From the NCBI GenBank assembly GCA_963555705.1, contig OY743173.1, positions 769,001-833,000 on the forward strand: 64,000 nucleotides of DNA, given 5' to 3'. Origin of the DNA: Ligustrum vulgare (taxonomy: Eukaryota > Streptophyta > Magnoliopsida > Lamiales > Oleaceae). The first letter of the stretch is position 1. Each line of letters begins with the position of its first letter. A model generated the notes under the pieces. It was not told where the DNA came from. It searched no databases and saw nothing but the letters and a program-made list of their open reading frames with translations. A program made the position numbers and the translations under genes. Positions 48,131 to 59,640 of this stretch are shown piece by piece.

Positions 48131-48784
48131 ATGGAAGGACCAAAATTTCGACAGATCAAAACTATCTGTGTATTTTGTGGATCAAAAGTGGGAAAAGGTT
48201 TTGGGTATCTAGAAGCAGCCGTGGATTTAGGAAAGAAATTGGGAGAGAAAGGTATCACTCTCGTGTATGGAGGAGGTAGCAGTGGATTGATGGGTTGTGT
48301 TTCACAATCCGCTCTAGTAGAGAAAGCAAGAGTGATAGGTGTTATACCTACTCCTTTAGCTGATATTGCAGGCAAAACACGAGGGCATGAAGTACAAACC
48401 TTATCTATCCATGAACGCATAACTTGCATGTTATATGGTTCTGATGCCTTCATAGCCCTGCCTGGAGGTTTTGGTACTTTAGAAGAAATCTTTAATATTA
48501 CTTCATGGGCTCAACTAGATCTCCATACTAAGCCTATAGGGCTTTTAAATGTAAACAATTTCTTTGATGGTTTGCTAACATTTCTTGATTATGCTGTGGA
48601 ACAGGGATTCATATCTCCATTTTCTAGGAGAATCCTTATTTCTGCTCCTACTATCGAGGAACTGCTGGATAAGTTGCAATCATATATTCCAATACAAGAT
48701 CCAGCAAGAGTAAAGATAGATTGGTCGCAAGGAAGGGGAATCAAGCGAAAATGGAGTCCGGTTAATGTAAATTTATCTTTGTGA
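48131..48784 (+). CDS. LOG-type cytokinin riboside 5'-monophosphate phosphoribohydrolase, intronless
   Basis: A complete 217-residue protein of normal LOG length. LOG enzymes release active cytokinin bases from nucleotide precursors in the cytosol and nucleus. Visible blocks: ICVFCGSKVGKG (nucleotide-binding strand, residues 12-23), LVYGGGSSGLMG (44-55), VIGVIPTPL (68-76), and the signature PGGFGTLEE (111-119; usually PGGYGT). The usual RKxEM catalytic-loop stretch reads RITCM (96-100), so the Arg is kept and the Glu is Cys. Plant LOG genes normally have several introns, whereas this copy has none, which suggests capture of a spliced transcript. The reading frame has no stop or shift despite lying in a retrotransposon, so it is recent or under selection. 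It is antisense to the element. Confidence 0.85.
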   Translation: MEGPKFRQIKTICVFCGSKVGKGFGYLEAAVDLGKKLGEKGITLVYGGGSSGLMGCVSQSALVEKARVIGVIPTPLADIAGKTRGHEVQTLSIHERITCMLYGSDAFIALPGGFGTLEEIFNITSWAQLDLHTKPIGLLNVNNFFDGLLTFLDYAVEQGFISPFSRRILISAPTIEELLDKLQSYIPIQDPARVKIDWSQGRGIKRKWSPVNVNLSL

Positions 48785-49559
48785 ACTCTAGAATAGGTGG
48801 TGGTAGAGTACGGAGTATTCTCACTCTTGAGACACACCATAAATTTCTAGGATTTTATCAATGTATTAATCTTGTGTACCTCAAAGATTTAAAGTGGTAG
48901 AGTATGGAGTATTTCTTACTCTTGAAACACACTTTTTTCTTTATTTCCTCAAAAGGTCAGAGGTGGTAGGATACGGCTACTCCCGAAACACATCTCTAAT
49001 TTTGAGGATCATAAATGTTTTCCCCTTTTGCATTTTGCATGTATGTCTCGTTTATGCTTCTTCAGGAGCAATAATAATATCATTTCAGTATGTTTAGATG
49101 ATAATTTTTACTTCTTCTGGAGTAAATATGTACTTCTTCTGGATTATATAAGTGCTCGTGCAAGAACTTTTCCAGGCACTTATCATCTAACATTCATCTC
49201 ATAATACTGATGAGATTATTTTCACATTAGCTATATCCGTGCTATCATGTGATATTATCTTATCATACATCAACATTCTCTTGTTGAATAATTTTCATCC
49301 ACCCATTCAAATTCAGATATTGGTAACTTCTGGTACCATTGGATAAAACATTTTATTAATATTTATCAACCTTTTGGTAATGATAACTTCTGGTATCATT
49401 TGATAAAATATTTTCTAACTTTAGTATTGATAACTTCTGGTATCATTTAATGAAGTATCAAATAACAATAATATTGTATATATATATTAACAATAACGAT
49501 ACTGGGGTTATACCACCAAGTATATATGTTGACAACAACCCTCTAATATGTTAGAATTA

Positions 49560-49775
49560 ACCAACAACTGAGGTGTTTATATGTATTCAATTGATATACC
49601 GACCATATAGGCGGTGTCAACGTGATGAAATAATTAAACCAGCCATATAGACGGTATCAACGAGATGAAACAATTAAACCGGCCATATAGGCGGAATCGA
49701 CATAATGAAATAATTAAACCGGGTAAAGCCAACCATGTAGGTGGTAAAACCAACCATGTAGGTGGCAGCATAATA
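49560..49775. repeat. Tandem repeats, ACC(A/G)(G/A)CCATATAGGCGGT type
   Basis: Three units of about 58 bases each contain CCATATAG(G/A)CGG, then GATGAAATAATTAAACC. Two short degenerate units AACCATGTAGGTGG follow. Confidence 0.8.
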
Positions 49776-50185
49776 TAATTCAATTGATCACATATTAATC
49801 GTTAATTTACGATTATTATACTTGTATGTATTATTAAGGGCAAAATCGTCCATATTTTAATATATTGCTCATATGAATAAATTGAAACCGTCAATAGGTT
49901 TAAAATTTAATTTAGAACAAACTTACTTTTGGTCCGAAGTTCAAAATCTCGTCAGGATTGCTCCAAAAACAGTTTTTAAGAAAACCGCCATGTTCGACCG
50001 CCGGAATATTTTAAAAACTGCACAAAACAGAAAAATAAGATCATAGAAAAATCCAATTCATCAAAACGGACAAACTGCCTTTCGTCATCGCCGGATCCGC
50101 CACGCGCCGCCGCCGCCGGCCGCCACGCGCCGGTGATCGGAAAAATTAACCCATCACCATAATATGTGCCTCGGCGTCCTGAACA

Positions 50186-50580
50186 TGCCGGTGGTCTCCG
50201 ATTTTCCAAAAGATCAACCGTTTGGCCGGAATCATCATTTTTCAGTCCGCCAGCATCTTCTTCTCCGGACAATAACTTCCGTTTTAACCGTTGGATTTGC
50301 GCCAAATTTCAGTCGAGTCTTCTCCTAGAAAAACCCGTTGATATTCCGCTGGCCGATCGTCGATCGGAGTTCAGAATCGTCCGGAATAAGCATTTCAATT
50401 TTCGGTCAGATATCTGTTTTTGCACAGTTTTTCAGATTTTCTTCTTCGGTCGATATCTTTTGTTTCAGCCGTTGGTTCTGCGCCAAATTTTAGGCGAGTC
50501 TTCTCCTTGACAAGCCCGTTCTGATGGCGGTGGCCGATCGTCGATCGGATATCTGGATCGGCCAGAATCATTCTTTTTCA
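50186..50580 (-). repeat. Leader duplication in the cargo element, period 181 bp
   Basis: CCGTTGGATTTGCGCCAAAT near 50289 and CCGTTGGTTCTGCGCCAAAT near 50470 start two similar stretches running through GAGTCTTCTCCT and GGCCGATCGTCGATCGGA. They lie in the GC-richer leader beside the 5' LTR. Confidence 0.75.
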
Positions 50581-50707
50581 GTTTGAGAGAAAAGGAAACA
50601 TTGGTTAGTAATAATCAGGTTTCTGATACAGAGGCTCATCATTTAGATGCAACTGTAGAGCATACTCCCGTTATTACTCAATTGGTTAGAGACTCGTGCT
50701 GATAACG

Positions 50708-50915
50708 TGTTATAAAATCATCGAAATCATAAGAACAACATAGAGAGAGAAATGGAGAGAGTTTAGAGGAGAGAATTTCTCTTCAAGAATTGGTGTAATA
50801 AATTGGTAAGTATAGACTCCTATTTATAGGAGTGGACAATGGCACAATCGTAATATTGTAAAGTTTACAGGGATATAATGGTAATGTCATTCACATATAT
50901 ACATTATTTATAACA
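50708..50915 (-). repeat. 5' LTR of the cargo element
   Basis: Same 208 bases as 44588-44795, offset by exactly 6120. On the minus strand it is the upstream LTR. Confidence 0.93.
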
Positions 50916-51249
50916 AGAATGATGGAAGAAAAAAGCAACTCTCTTTTTCTTTGATACTGTCACAAGGCGTTGACCTCAATTTCTAAAAAAATAAATAAAT
51001 AAAATTATTTTGCATAAAACTGGTTATAATTAAAAGGGTCTTTAGAAATTAATATAAATCTGAGAGGGGAAAGAAGGAATGCTCAAAAAGAGAGGAAAAG
51101 AAGAAAGAAAGACTGAACATTTCTTGATGTTTATATTGCTCATCAGTTGCTAAAAATTTACACGGGCTTTTATAGTGAATACCAATGAGTTCTTGATTTC
51201 GTCTGGTATGCAAAAAAGTTCCTGTTGATCCTAATGTAAAGATTAAATG

Positions 51250-54200
51250 TCAATGATGGATAGAGGATTCTGTACGACTTATCCGCTTCTTCCTATATCT
51301 CCATGCAACTTGTATTATCCTCGCTGCAAGACCTCGCCAGTAAGGTGATTCGTACCTGCAATTGGACGTGCATTCATCAGGGTGATCATCATTGGACAAA
51401 AATCTTCCCATGTGCATTTTCAAATATCACATCTCCATTTCATAACGAGAACTGGTTACGTTATAACCAGATATAAAGGTAGGTAGATAATATCTTTTCA
51501 TTCACAGTACTATTAAACTGAGCGACTCAAATGTATTTCAGGGATGTCAAAACAATGAAGCCAGTGCAGATGCAGCACTTCTAGCTTCTTCAAAACCATA
51601 TGGATTCATCCACCTGGGTAATTTTAATTTTAATTTTTCTTTTTCCTGAAATAAGAAGGCCTGAGAATTTGTATTGTGCAGATGCATCTGGTAATGGACT
51701 GAAATAAAGCAGTTTAAGTAGGGCTAACAAATAAGGAAATATGTACCGCCCCCATCGAATTTTTAAAATAAATTACCTTATGGCCCCCTGGACGCGAGGG
51801 TTTCTCAAGAATCTTGCAAAAAGACTGGTGACTTCTTCAAGATCTGCAGAGCGCAATACAAAGGCTTCTACATTTGTTAAGCATCTTACAATCCTATTGC
51901 TCAACAATCTGTGCCCAGGAATCCTGATTTTTCTTCCATCTGAAAAAAGAAAAGAAAAGACAAGGTAATGTGCATTTAAATTTCATAAATGATTTTGATG
52001 ATAAATCTTGTAAGAGTTGACTGAGAAATTTGATTGATTCCATATGTCATCACTTATACCTTTATTTACAGAAGAATGCTCAAGGCACCAAGTGAGGAGT
52101 TCTTCTCCACAAACTTCACCTTCAGACAAGGGAACCACAATTAGATCTTCTCCAATGCTCTCCATCTTTCCCCGGATTATAAACACCATCTTATCAACAA
52201 GACCACCACCATATAGTATTTTACTTCCTCTGATATACGTTTTTGTTCTTAGCCTTCCGCATATAGCATCAATAATTGGTTCATCAAGAAGTTGAAAGAT
52301 TCGGACCTGTAATTGATAACATAGTTACAATCTTCATCAGAAGATGCAGAATTCAATATATAAATCAGACCAAATATGATTATGCTGGAACAAGCCACAG
52401 AAATTTTTAACCACATCAGGTCCGACCCCAAAAACCTCATGTATATTCAAGGACTTGTCTAGTATTCTAAAAAGAAGAAAAGTTACAACCAAGATCATTT
52501 AAGCTTTCTATTTCTTATTTCCCCCCCTTGATAGGTTGAAGTGTCTCTCATTGTCTTTCTTTGCTTTGATGCGATATCTTAAAGAACTTTTATGTCTATT
52601 AAACTTTATTTGAGTTGGAACTCACTCTCTCGATAAATTTGAAGAGATGGCGCCTAATTTCTCTTTGAAGGTCTTCGGGTAAATTCTCCAATAGCTGTTC
52701 TTCATTTACTCCCCGGGTGGCGGCCCAATTATAACGCTCTGCTTGTCGAACTAGCCTGCATGGAAAAAGGTTGATGCACTTTTCATAAAAAATATGTAAC
52801 CAGATCACTCTTCTGAATACATTAAATGGAGATAGATAGATGTTTAATGCTTATTGAAGATTTTTTAAGAAAATACATAACATACTAGGTAACTAGCTCA
52901 TAAATGACAGGTCTTTATTTAACGGAATAAGTGAGCCACTGGATTGTATATTTATATACAAGCACTAATTAAGATGAAAACAGAAACTATCATTTGTCGA
53001 GGAAAATGGAGATGGCACCTTCTTAGCTCTTCTGGCAGGCGACGATGACTCATCCACTGCTCAACATCACGACGTCTTAGAGACATTTCCAACCTCCTGA
53101 GAGGTAAGAAGTGCATAATTCTCTCAGTCACAACTATCTTTTCAATTTGAGTAAGTATCCCAAAACTTCTCATGTGTAAGATTAAATTGCATTACAATTG
53201 ATCATGAATGATATTACGAAAGTTTAACATGCAACTGCAGTGTGATGAAAATTTATAATGTATCATATTGGTTCCTAAAAGTTCTACCTGCGGCCAAGAG
53301 CCTGGAGAAAATTCTGCATATTTCCAATGAGCAGAGCAAAAAGCAGAAGTCCCACTCCTATTATACCCATAGTGAAAAGAACTTCCCACAGAAAATAGCT
53401 CGGAACTAGATTCCCAGCAAGAGTACTAATTTGCTTTTTAAACCGAAAAATAAATTTGTGTCAGATAGTAAATCCATATTTTCAAGGGAAAAAAAAGGTA
53501 CAGGGTTGACATTTAAAAAACAAAAAGGGAAACTATATTTGAAGTTTGTTCTGAGTTTAGTACCGTTATCACTCAGGCTTACCTGGAACCCCCAAAATAA
53601 TGAATATATATATCTTGTGGCTAGAAAGGGAAACTATATTTGAAGTTTATTCTGAGATTAGTACCGTTATCACTCAGGCTTACCTGGAACCCCCAAAATA
53701 ATGAATATATATATCTTGTGGCTAATCTACGCTTGGTAGTTAGATTGACGGCTTGTTCATAAATACCATATGAGAAACCATCTTGCCCAAAACAAGCAGT
53801 CGCGTTTTCATTACTCTTCCATTGTTCCCACGTCGGATCATTTTGAAATGCTCCAAAATCATTGCCATGCCCACAGTCGATGAAATTCATACACTTATCC
53901 AAGTTTGAGTAGTTACAAGCATCTCGAAGACATTGATTAACTCGCTGAAAAAAGTAAATCAACAACTTCATCAGGACTTCCAAATAACATAGAAACTTCT
54001 CAAAGGAATAGGAAAAGAACAGTAAAAGGATTTTTGAGCATAATGTTGATAAAAAAAATCAGAAAAATTGTTTCACGCTTATTTAGGCCATGTGTATACA
54101 TGCATTTATGGATCTCGAGGGAGTAGGTTAGAAGTTTTATTTAAGTACAAGTTACAAAGCGTTATTAGACAGACAAAAAAGAGAGGATTACTTAAGAATA

Positions 54201-54347
54201 ATATAGACAAGGTTAAATACTTTAAATTATCTACATAGATCAAGATTTCAAATTCCTCTAAACAAAACTCTAAATGCAATAATTTCTGCTGTTCAATAGC
54301 GCTTAAAACCTTGAATTTACAGAATTTATCTATCTTCTATCTATATC

Positions 54348-54382
<35 letters not shown>

Positions 54383-57300
54383 AAAGTAACCGTTACAAAA
54401 ATATACACACACTTTCCCGCTGAAAATTACTTGTTAAATTTGGAAAGTTTTTGCTAAAAACAAGAAAAAAAATCATTAAAGTGCAATGAGAATTGGAACC
54501 ATTTCAAAATATAATAGTCGAACAATCCAAACTCCAAACTGTAATGATTGCAAATTTGAATTACACTTTTAAGCACTACATGCATTTGCTCCCAAAAAAT
54601 AAAAATAAAAAAATCCGTTTTGAACACTGTTAAATTATATAAAAAAATAATGGTAGTTAAAAATTTTTTAAAAAACAAAGAATGTGACGTTTTCGTAGAA
54701 AAAATTAGTGGTTGAAAAGTGGAGAGAAAAAAATATGTGCGATTAAAAAGTAATTTAAAATATGTTGTTTAAAATCATTTTTTTTAACAAATGTATTTTT
54801 ACTTAATAGGATGATTGATTTTAATATAAATATTAATCTTATTATGTATCATACCTTCATTTTTTTTCTTTTTCTTTGTGAAAAAAAGTGAAAAAATTAC
54901 ATCAAAAACATCATAAGTTTAATTTAAAAAATAAATAGATAATTCTCAATTGTTATAAAAAAGTATTCGAAATCCGTATTTTAGAAATTTTATTAAATTT
55001 ATTTTAAAAAAAAGATTATTCAAAAATATTCTGCCTAATCATAATGTAACTAATTTGGTAAAGTAATATTAAATTATTTCCAGAGATACAAAATTATATT
55101 ATAAAATGTTAAAAACATTTAAATAACCCAAAAATGTTTTAATTTAAAGAACGAAAAATGTTTTAGTTTAAAGAATTTAAGAACATTCCATATATTGTGT
55201 ATTTTTTTTTATAAGTTTTCCAATTAAATTATATAAAAACAATTAAATGACTAATACTCAATATTCAGAAAACATAAAATCAGTCCGATCCGAAAAAAGG
55301 CAACATGTCAAGGATCGAAAATTGAATTAGATCGAATCAAGGTCGAACCGATTTTAATTAAAACATTAATAATTATTTCAAATCACAAAATTTTTAAAAA
55401 AAAAGTTATTTTAGAAATAAAGCAACATTTACTCATTTGAAAATAAAATTAAATGCACAAAAATATATAACAACAATATTCTTTAATTTCAAAATTAACA
55501 ATTCATAACAAATATAGATTTATGGTTGTTAATTTTATTTATTATATTTCAAAATAAAATAATTTAATATATAAAAAAATAAGATATAACTTATTTTGAA
55601 GAAGAAAGTCCAACAAACAAATAAATAATAAAAATAAATAATTTTTTAAAAGAAAAAAAAAATCCTATAAATATGGGATTTCCTAATTTTGATTAGTTTT
55701 GTACATGTTGCATTTCCTATTTTGATTAGTTTTGTCTTTTTTAAAGTTTTAAATTCGATAATATTTTGTATTAAAATGTTACTGTACTACATTTTTATTT
55801 TATATGATTGTATAATTAACATATTTTCATAAATTTTGATTGAAATCATATCACAAAGACACAAACATATTCCCGTTCATCGCACGGGTGAAAATTCTAG
55901 TAGTAATAATAATAATAATAACAACCATATATGAAAAGTTGAAAACTGATTTGCTGTTGATGTTGCTTGCAGTTCAGGTAGAGAGACAGCAATATTGAAA
56001 ACATAGTGCAAGTTAGATCATAACAAAGCGACAAACGCAGTATCACCATGAGTCAATTAGTGTAGTCATAGAAACCCCATGAGGATCATCGATGTTTTGA
56101 GAACTTAAACGAAGAAAGGTTTTGAAGAAAACAAGGCATACCTGTAGACCAAAAAGATACCAGCATGAGCCTACCAGGTGGCTGGCCAACACAAAAGTGA
56201 GAAGATTTATTACAAAATTTGCCCATGCTGACTCGAAGATGAGTCCAGTGGCAGACTGACCAGCCAGAAAAGGCAAGAATCTGCACAGCCTGGGAATGTA
56301 CTGCACAAGAATTGCAGCTCGCAAAAGATTTTTTGCATAATTGGCCCCAGTTGATCCCATGGAATCTGGTAAGACTAGTAGTATAATGACCTGCACAAAA
56401 TAATAATAATAATAAAAAAAGTTTTCATTATCTTATGTATTAACTTGGTACGTATTCATATCTAATGTGAAAAAAAGAGTCATAATTATATTAATATTGG
56501 TGACAAATGTACAGAGGAAACAACATTATCATGGAGAGGAAGGACAAGTAGAGGATCATCCCTTACTTGTGGAAGTGGCAAGGCAACAAAGACGTCTATT
56601 ATAAAATAACTGGAAAGATAATTGCGAGCAATCTTTTTTGGATCATCAACTAAATCTCCAGCTCCCACCACTCTAGATTCAGGAGCAACATAAGCTAGCC
56701 TAAACTGCAATGAGAATGGGATGCCCGGTCAAGATTTTACGGTCATCAGCCAAGAGTATTGACACAATGGACTATAACTATCCACAAATAAGAAGTATCT
56801 ACTTTTTCCAGAATCATACATCATACCGATAATTATTTGTTAATGCAGATCTAAAGACTATACCTTTTTGAGATCCAATATTTTGAAAATTCATTTTCAA
56901 TCACACATTTTTTCATAAAATAAATAATTTTGCACGTAAATCGAAACTTTTTCCTACTTTTTAACCATACATTCTCCTAAAAATCACTATAACTGAATAC
57001 ATTTTCTTCAAATAATGGGTCTCAAACAAGGTCTATATGTATAACAATTATTATCCATCGATCTCTTTATCTTTTATATAAATGTCCACACATTTATATC
57101 TTCAAATTGACTCAAACACAAATAAAAGAGGATAGTTGCGCTTCAACTAACAAAAATACATTTATAATATTTTTAATCTAAAAGGTTAAAAATTATCTCT
57201 CCAATCACTATGAATTTAAGAGTAACATCTTATCCTATTTGTTTACACACGGACCATGACCAATTACAAAATGACGACAGTAGACCGCTTTTGAACAAAT

Positions 57301-58516
57301 AAATGAGAATAATTACCTGAAGAAGGATGTGAATTGCGTAAATGAAGTCAGTCAAGCTCCTCAAAACAACAATAGTTGTCGTCATAGGCCAGTTTAGAAC
57401 TATGCACTTGTTATCCTGATCCAAAAAGGTAACATGTAAATATGATATAAAACTAGCTCATATTTGAGCTTAATTTCATAGTAAAATGGGAATAGGCACA
57501 AAGAAACAAAGTTTATGAAAGGCATACAATCTGGTGAAGAATGCAAGTATATAGCATATAATAAACTAAGTTACAGAACTATACCTGAATCACTGACAGA
57601 AGAAAGAAGAATAGAGGGTCTATAAATATTGCAAATAAGCAAGAAATTACGAAGAACTTGTTCCACCGCTGAACAACTTTTGCATGAGGATTCATGACTC
57701 CTGGAATAAAAGGGCTCTTATAAGAACAAATTCTCTTAGCCCAACCTTTTGCATCTCCATAAAGCACATTGTGGAACTGCAAACAGACACAAGAAAACCA
57801 AAAAGGATGAGCAAATCTCCCAAGTTTCCATTATAAATGTTATTTGTTTTAAGCATAATCTCTTAAGTTATTTGAACTAGACAAGTAAATAAGAAGAGAT
57901 AACTGCCTGTGTGAACAAGGATTAAAGCAATACAAGCACTTATATGCAATAAATTGCAGCTCCCCAATCACTCCAAATTTTTCTCCAATCCAAAAAGATC
58001 TACCTGAACGCTTCAGAAGTACGAGTTTAATACCTTAGCATCAAATATATCTGATGATCTTGAAATTTTTGGTCGTCCCTTAAAATTGTAACTGCTCGGG
58101 CATACCGTGCAATATGGGTCATTGCACATTCCAAGTTGCCCGGACCTCAAAAGATGTTCATTTCTTCCTGCATAGTTGGCATCTGGCAAACCATTATGCA
58201 CCATCCCATCAAATGAAGGATATCTTTCAAAGTTGGACTCAGTGACTTTGTGCCTTAATGCACCTTGGTCAGGCTGCAAGTTGCCTACGTGTTTATTGCT
58301 AGCATATAAAGGGCCGCTCAATTGCTTAAATGAAGTTTGCCTTCCATTTCTTAAAGGACCGGTGTATCCAACAAGATTGTTTCCATGTTCGGAGTAGTCC
58401 ATGGAGTTTGTAGGGAGAGACATTGATGCACTCCTAATCCTGGATGAAATCCAGATTGGAGTTTCATGGTGCTCACTGGATAGCATGGGCATCTCATCTT
58501 TTTCAGAAGCATCCAT
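51250..58516 (-). CDS. CNGC20: Cyclic-nucleotide-gated cation channel, CNGC20 type
   Basis: Plasma-membrane Ca2+-permeable channel of CNGC group IVa, which in Arabidopsis acts in immunity and cell-death control. Coding exons: 58516-58034, 57776-57585, 57415-57317, 56704-56567, 56390-56142, 53944-53684, 53433-53288, 53096-53019, 52755-52626, 52306-52060, 51939-51777, 51355-51250. Total 2292 bases, 763 residues, the family length. A long cytosolic N-terminus has LLRSGQLGMCNDPYCTVCPS (typical of CNGC19/20). S1-S6 follow, with NPHAKVVQRWNKFF before S1. The pore helix/filter is FWGFQQISTLAGNL. Then comes the C-linker RRRDVEQWMSHRRLP, the cyclic-nucleotide-binding domain with GEVCGEELLTWCLE, and a terminal IQ calmodulin motif IIQVAWRYRKKR. 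Oddities are a duplicated splice donor after exon 6 and a Helitron in the intron before it. Confidence 0.96.
53527..53724. repeat. 101-bp tandem duplication across the CNGC20 exon 6 splice donor
   Basis: Copy 1 at 53527-53627 and copy 2 at 53628-53724 start GGGAAACTATATTTGAAGTT and differ at about two positions. Each contains the end of exon 6 (TTTTGGGGGTTCCAG on the sense strand) and the donor GTAAGCCTGAG. Donors thus exist at 53683 (true, keeps the frame to QQISTLAGN) and at 53582. Confidence 0.9.
54329..55900 (+). mobile_element. Non-autonomous Helitron, copy B, in a CNGC20 intron
   Basis: The 3' end is clear: CCCGTTCATCGCACGGG hairpin (55872-55888), then CTAG at 55897-55900, followed by T. 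The last 650 bases match copy A with many differences. The 5' end is a guess at a TCTATCTTCTATC stretch before a TA microsatellite (54353-54380). It occupies most of the intron between exons 5 and 6. Confidence 0.6.
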
Positions 58517-59640
58517 CTTTAAATTATATAACTGCAGAGAAGATCTGTAACATTTTACTGAAGATATATACCGGTGGTTAAATGTTGAGAAATAATACCA
58601 ATCAAAGTACATGACGATAAAGTAACAGAAAAAGTTGCCCTTTCCACATAAGCATCTATTCTCAATTTTCTAAAGAAAAAGAAACGAAATAGCTAGGAAT
58701 TTATAGAGAAAATTCTTGAAATTTCCCTCAACCAAAAACTTGCGAAAAATTAGATGTGATGGAGTGTTTATAAAAATAAACTCGTCCATTCCATAAAGAT
58801 TTAATTCCTATTGAAGGATCGCATCGTAGTAGACTAGTAGTCTATATATTCCCACATATAAGTAAATGAGATTAATTGCTGGTCATTATCACTAAAATCT
58901 TGACTAGCTCACATCTTTCTAGAACACAAAATCCACCTACCGTTCAAGTTAACGGTATCAACACGACAACACCCAACTGACGCAAGCACCTATATTTCAG
59001 GGTGAGCATAGGCCAAACAAATAGTGCTTCGGGTGGATTCCTTCTCGGGTCTGATTATGGGTGATAGAGAATTTGATTGTGCCTCTCTTATCAGGAAAGG
59101 AAAAAAAAAAAAAAAAAAAAAAGTGATCTTCTCTAATATAATCACGTGGTAATGTTAGGATGATTACTATTTACTAGCTATTGACTAATTAAACATTTCA
59201 TACTATCATGCTAACTTCTTTTCCCTAAAAACTCCCATCCTTACACCACTATTATTATATATATACATACATCAAAATTCGGCATTCATTAATAGCTAAC
59301 TAAAGTAACCACTGTCACAACAATAAAGAAAGCTTAATTACAGCATTTAAGAAGAAAAATAAAACTAAAACAAGAAAGGGAACACAATTCACCTCAATAC
59401 ACAATAAGAACAGCCCATTTTGTTATGATCACAAGAAGAAGAAAACGCATGTAACAGTCAAACTGACGAACCTGAGTTTCTCAATGTTCAGTAAAAACCG
59501 AAAACACTGTCATCAAAACCCAGCATTCGTTGTCTTTAGAGCTTGAATACTTCTATATATGTCAATTTAAACCAAGAGTGAAGACTGCTTAGACTGGGGA
59601 ACAGAGGAAAGTTGGTGTATTATTTATTATATGCTCTGAG
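58517..59640 (-). promoter_or_regulatory. CNGC20 5' UTR, leader intron and core promoter
   Basis: Minus strand: acceptor TTCTCTGCAG ends at 58532, so the coding exon starts at 58531. A donor CTCAG|GTTCGTC is at 59472/59471. The leader exon would be about 59472-59595, with a TATA-like CATATAATAAATA at about 59617-59630 upstream. The donor-acceptor pairing is inferred. An A run lies at about 59100-59121. Confidence 0.5.

Larger units (their letters stand above)
45590..49460. repeat. Dispersed mini-hairpins with constant TTCTG/TTCAG loop
   Basis: At least 15 short inverted repeats share the loop TTCTG or TTCAG closed by C-G, while the stem changes. Examples: TTCAC-TTCTG-GTGAA (45592), GGAC-TTCAG-GTCC (46270), TTATGC-TTCAG-GCATAA (46547), ACGC-TTCAG-GCGT (46566), TAGAAC-TTCTG-GTTCTA (46836), TGAAC-TTCTG-GTTCA (46983, 47026), TGATAAC-TTCTG-GTATCA (49381, 49428). 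Stems are compensated, meaning both arms differ together. Some 45.6-kb copies have TTCTA. They lie on both sides of the two cargo genes. Confidence 0.75.
44588..50915 (-). mobile_element. Very young non-autonomous LTR retrotransposon carrying cargo genes
   Basis: 208-bp LTRs at 44588-44795 and 50708-50915 are identical by line-by-line comparison. AGAAT duplications flank the element (44583-44587 and 50916-50920). The polypurine tract beside the left LTR (minus strand CAAGGGGGAG) sets the sense strand as minus. Beside the right LTR the minus strand reads CGTTATCAGCACGAGTC, probably the primer region, though it lacks the usual TGG. There is no gag or pol in 5.9 kb of interior. Two intact open frames lie on the opposite strand (47337-47882 and 48131-48784) among several families of short repeats. 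Confidence 0.88.

Noticed and set aside
49976..50305. 109-codon minus-strand frame in the cargo element leader, on its sense strand
   Set aside because: Starts in the GC-rich leader and reads through Arg/Gly/Ala low complexity. No gag motif is seen, so it is not claimed as a gag remnant.
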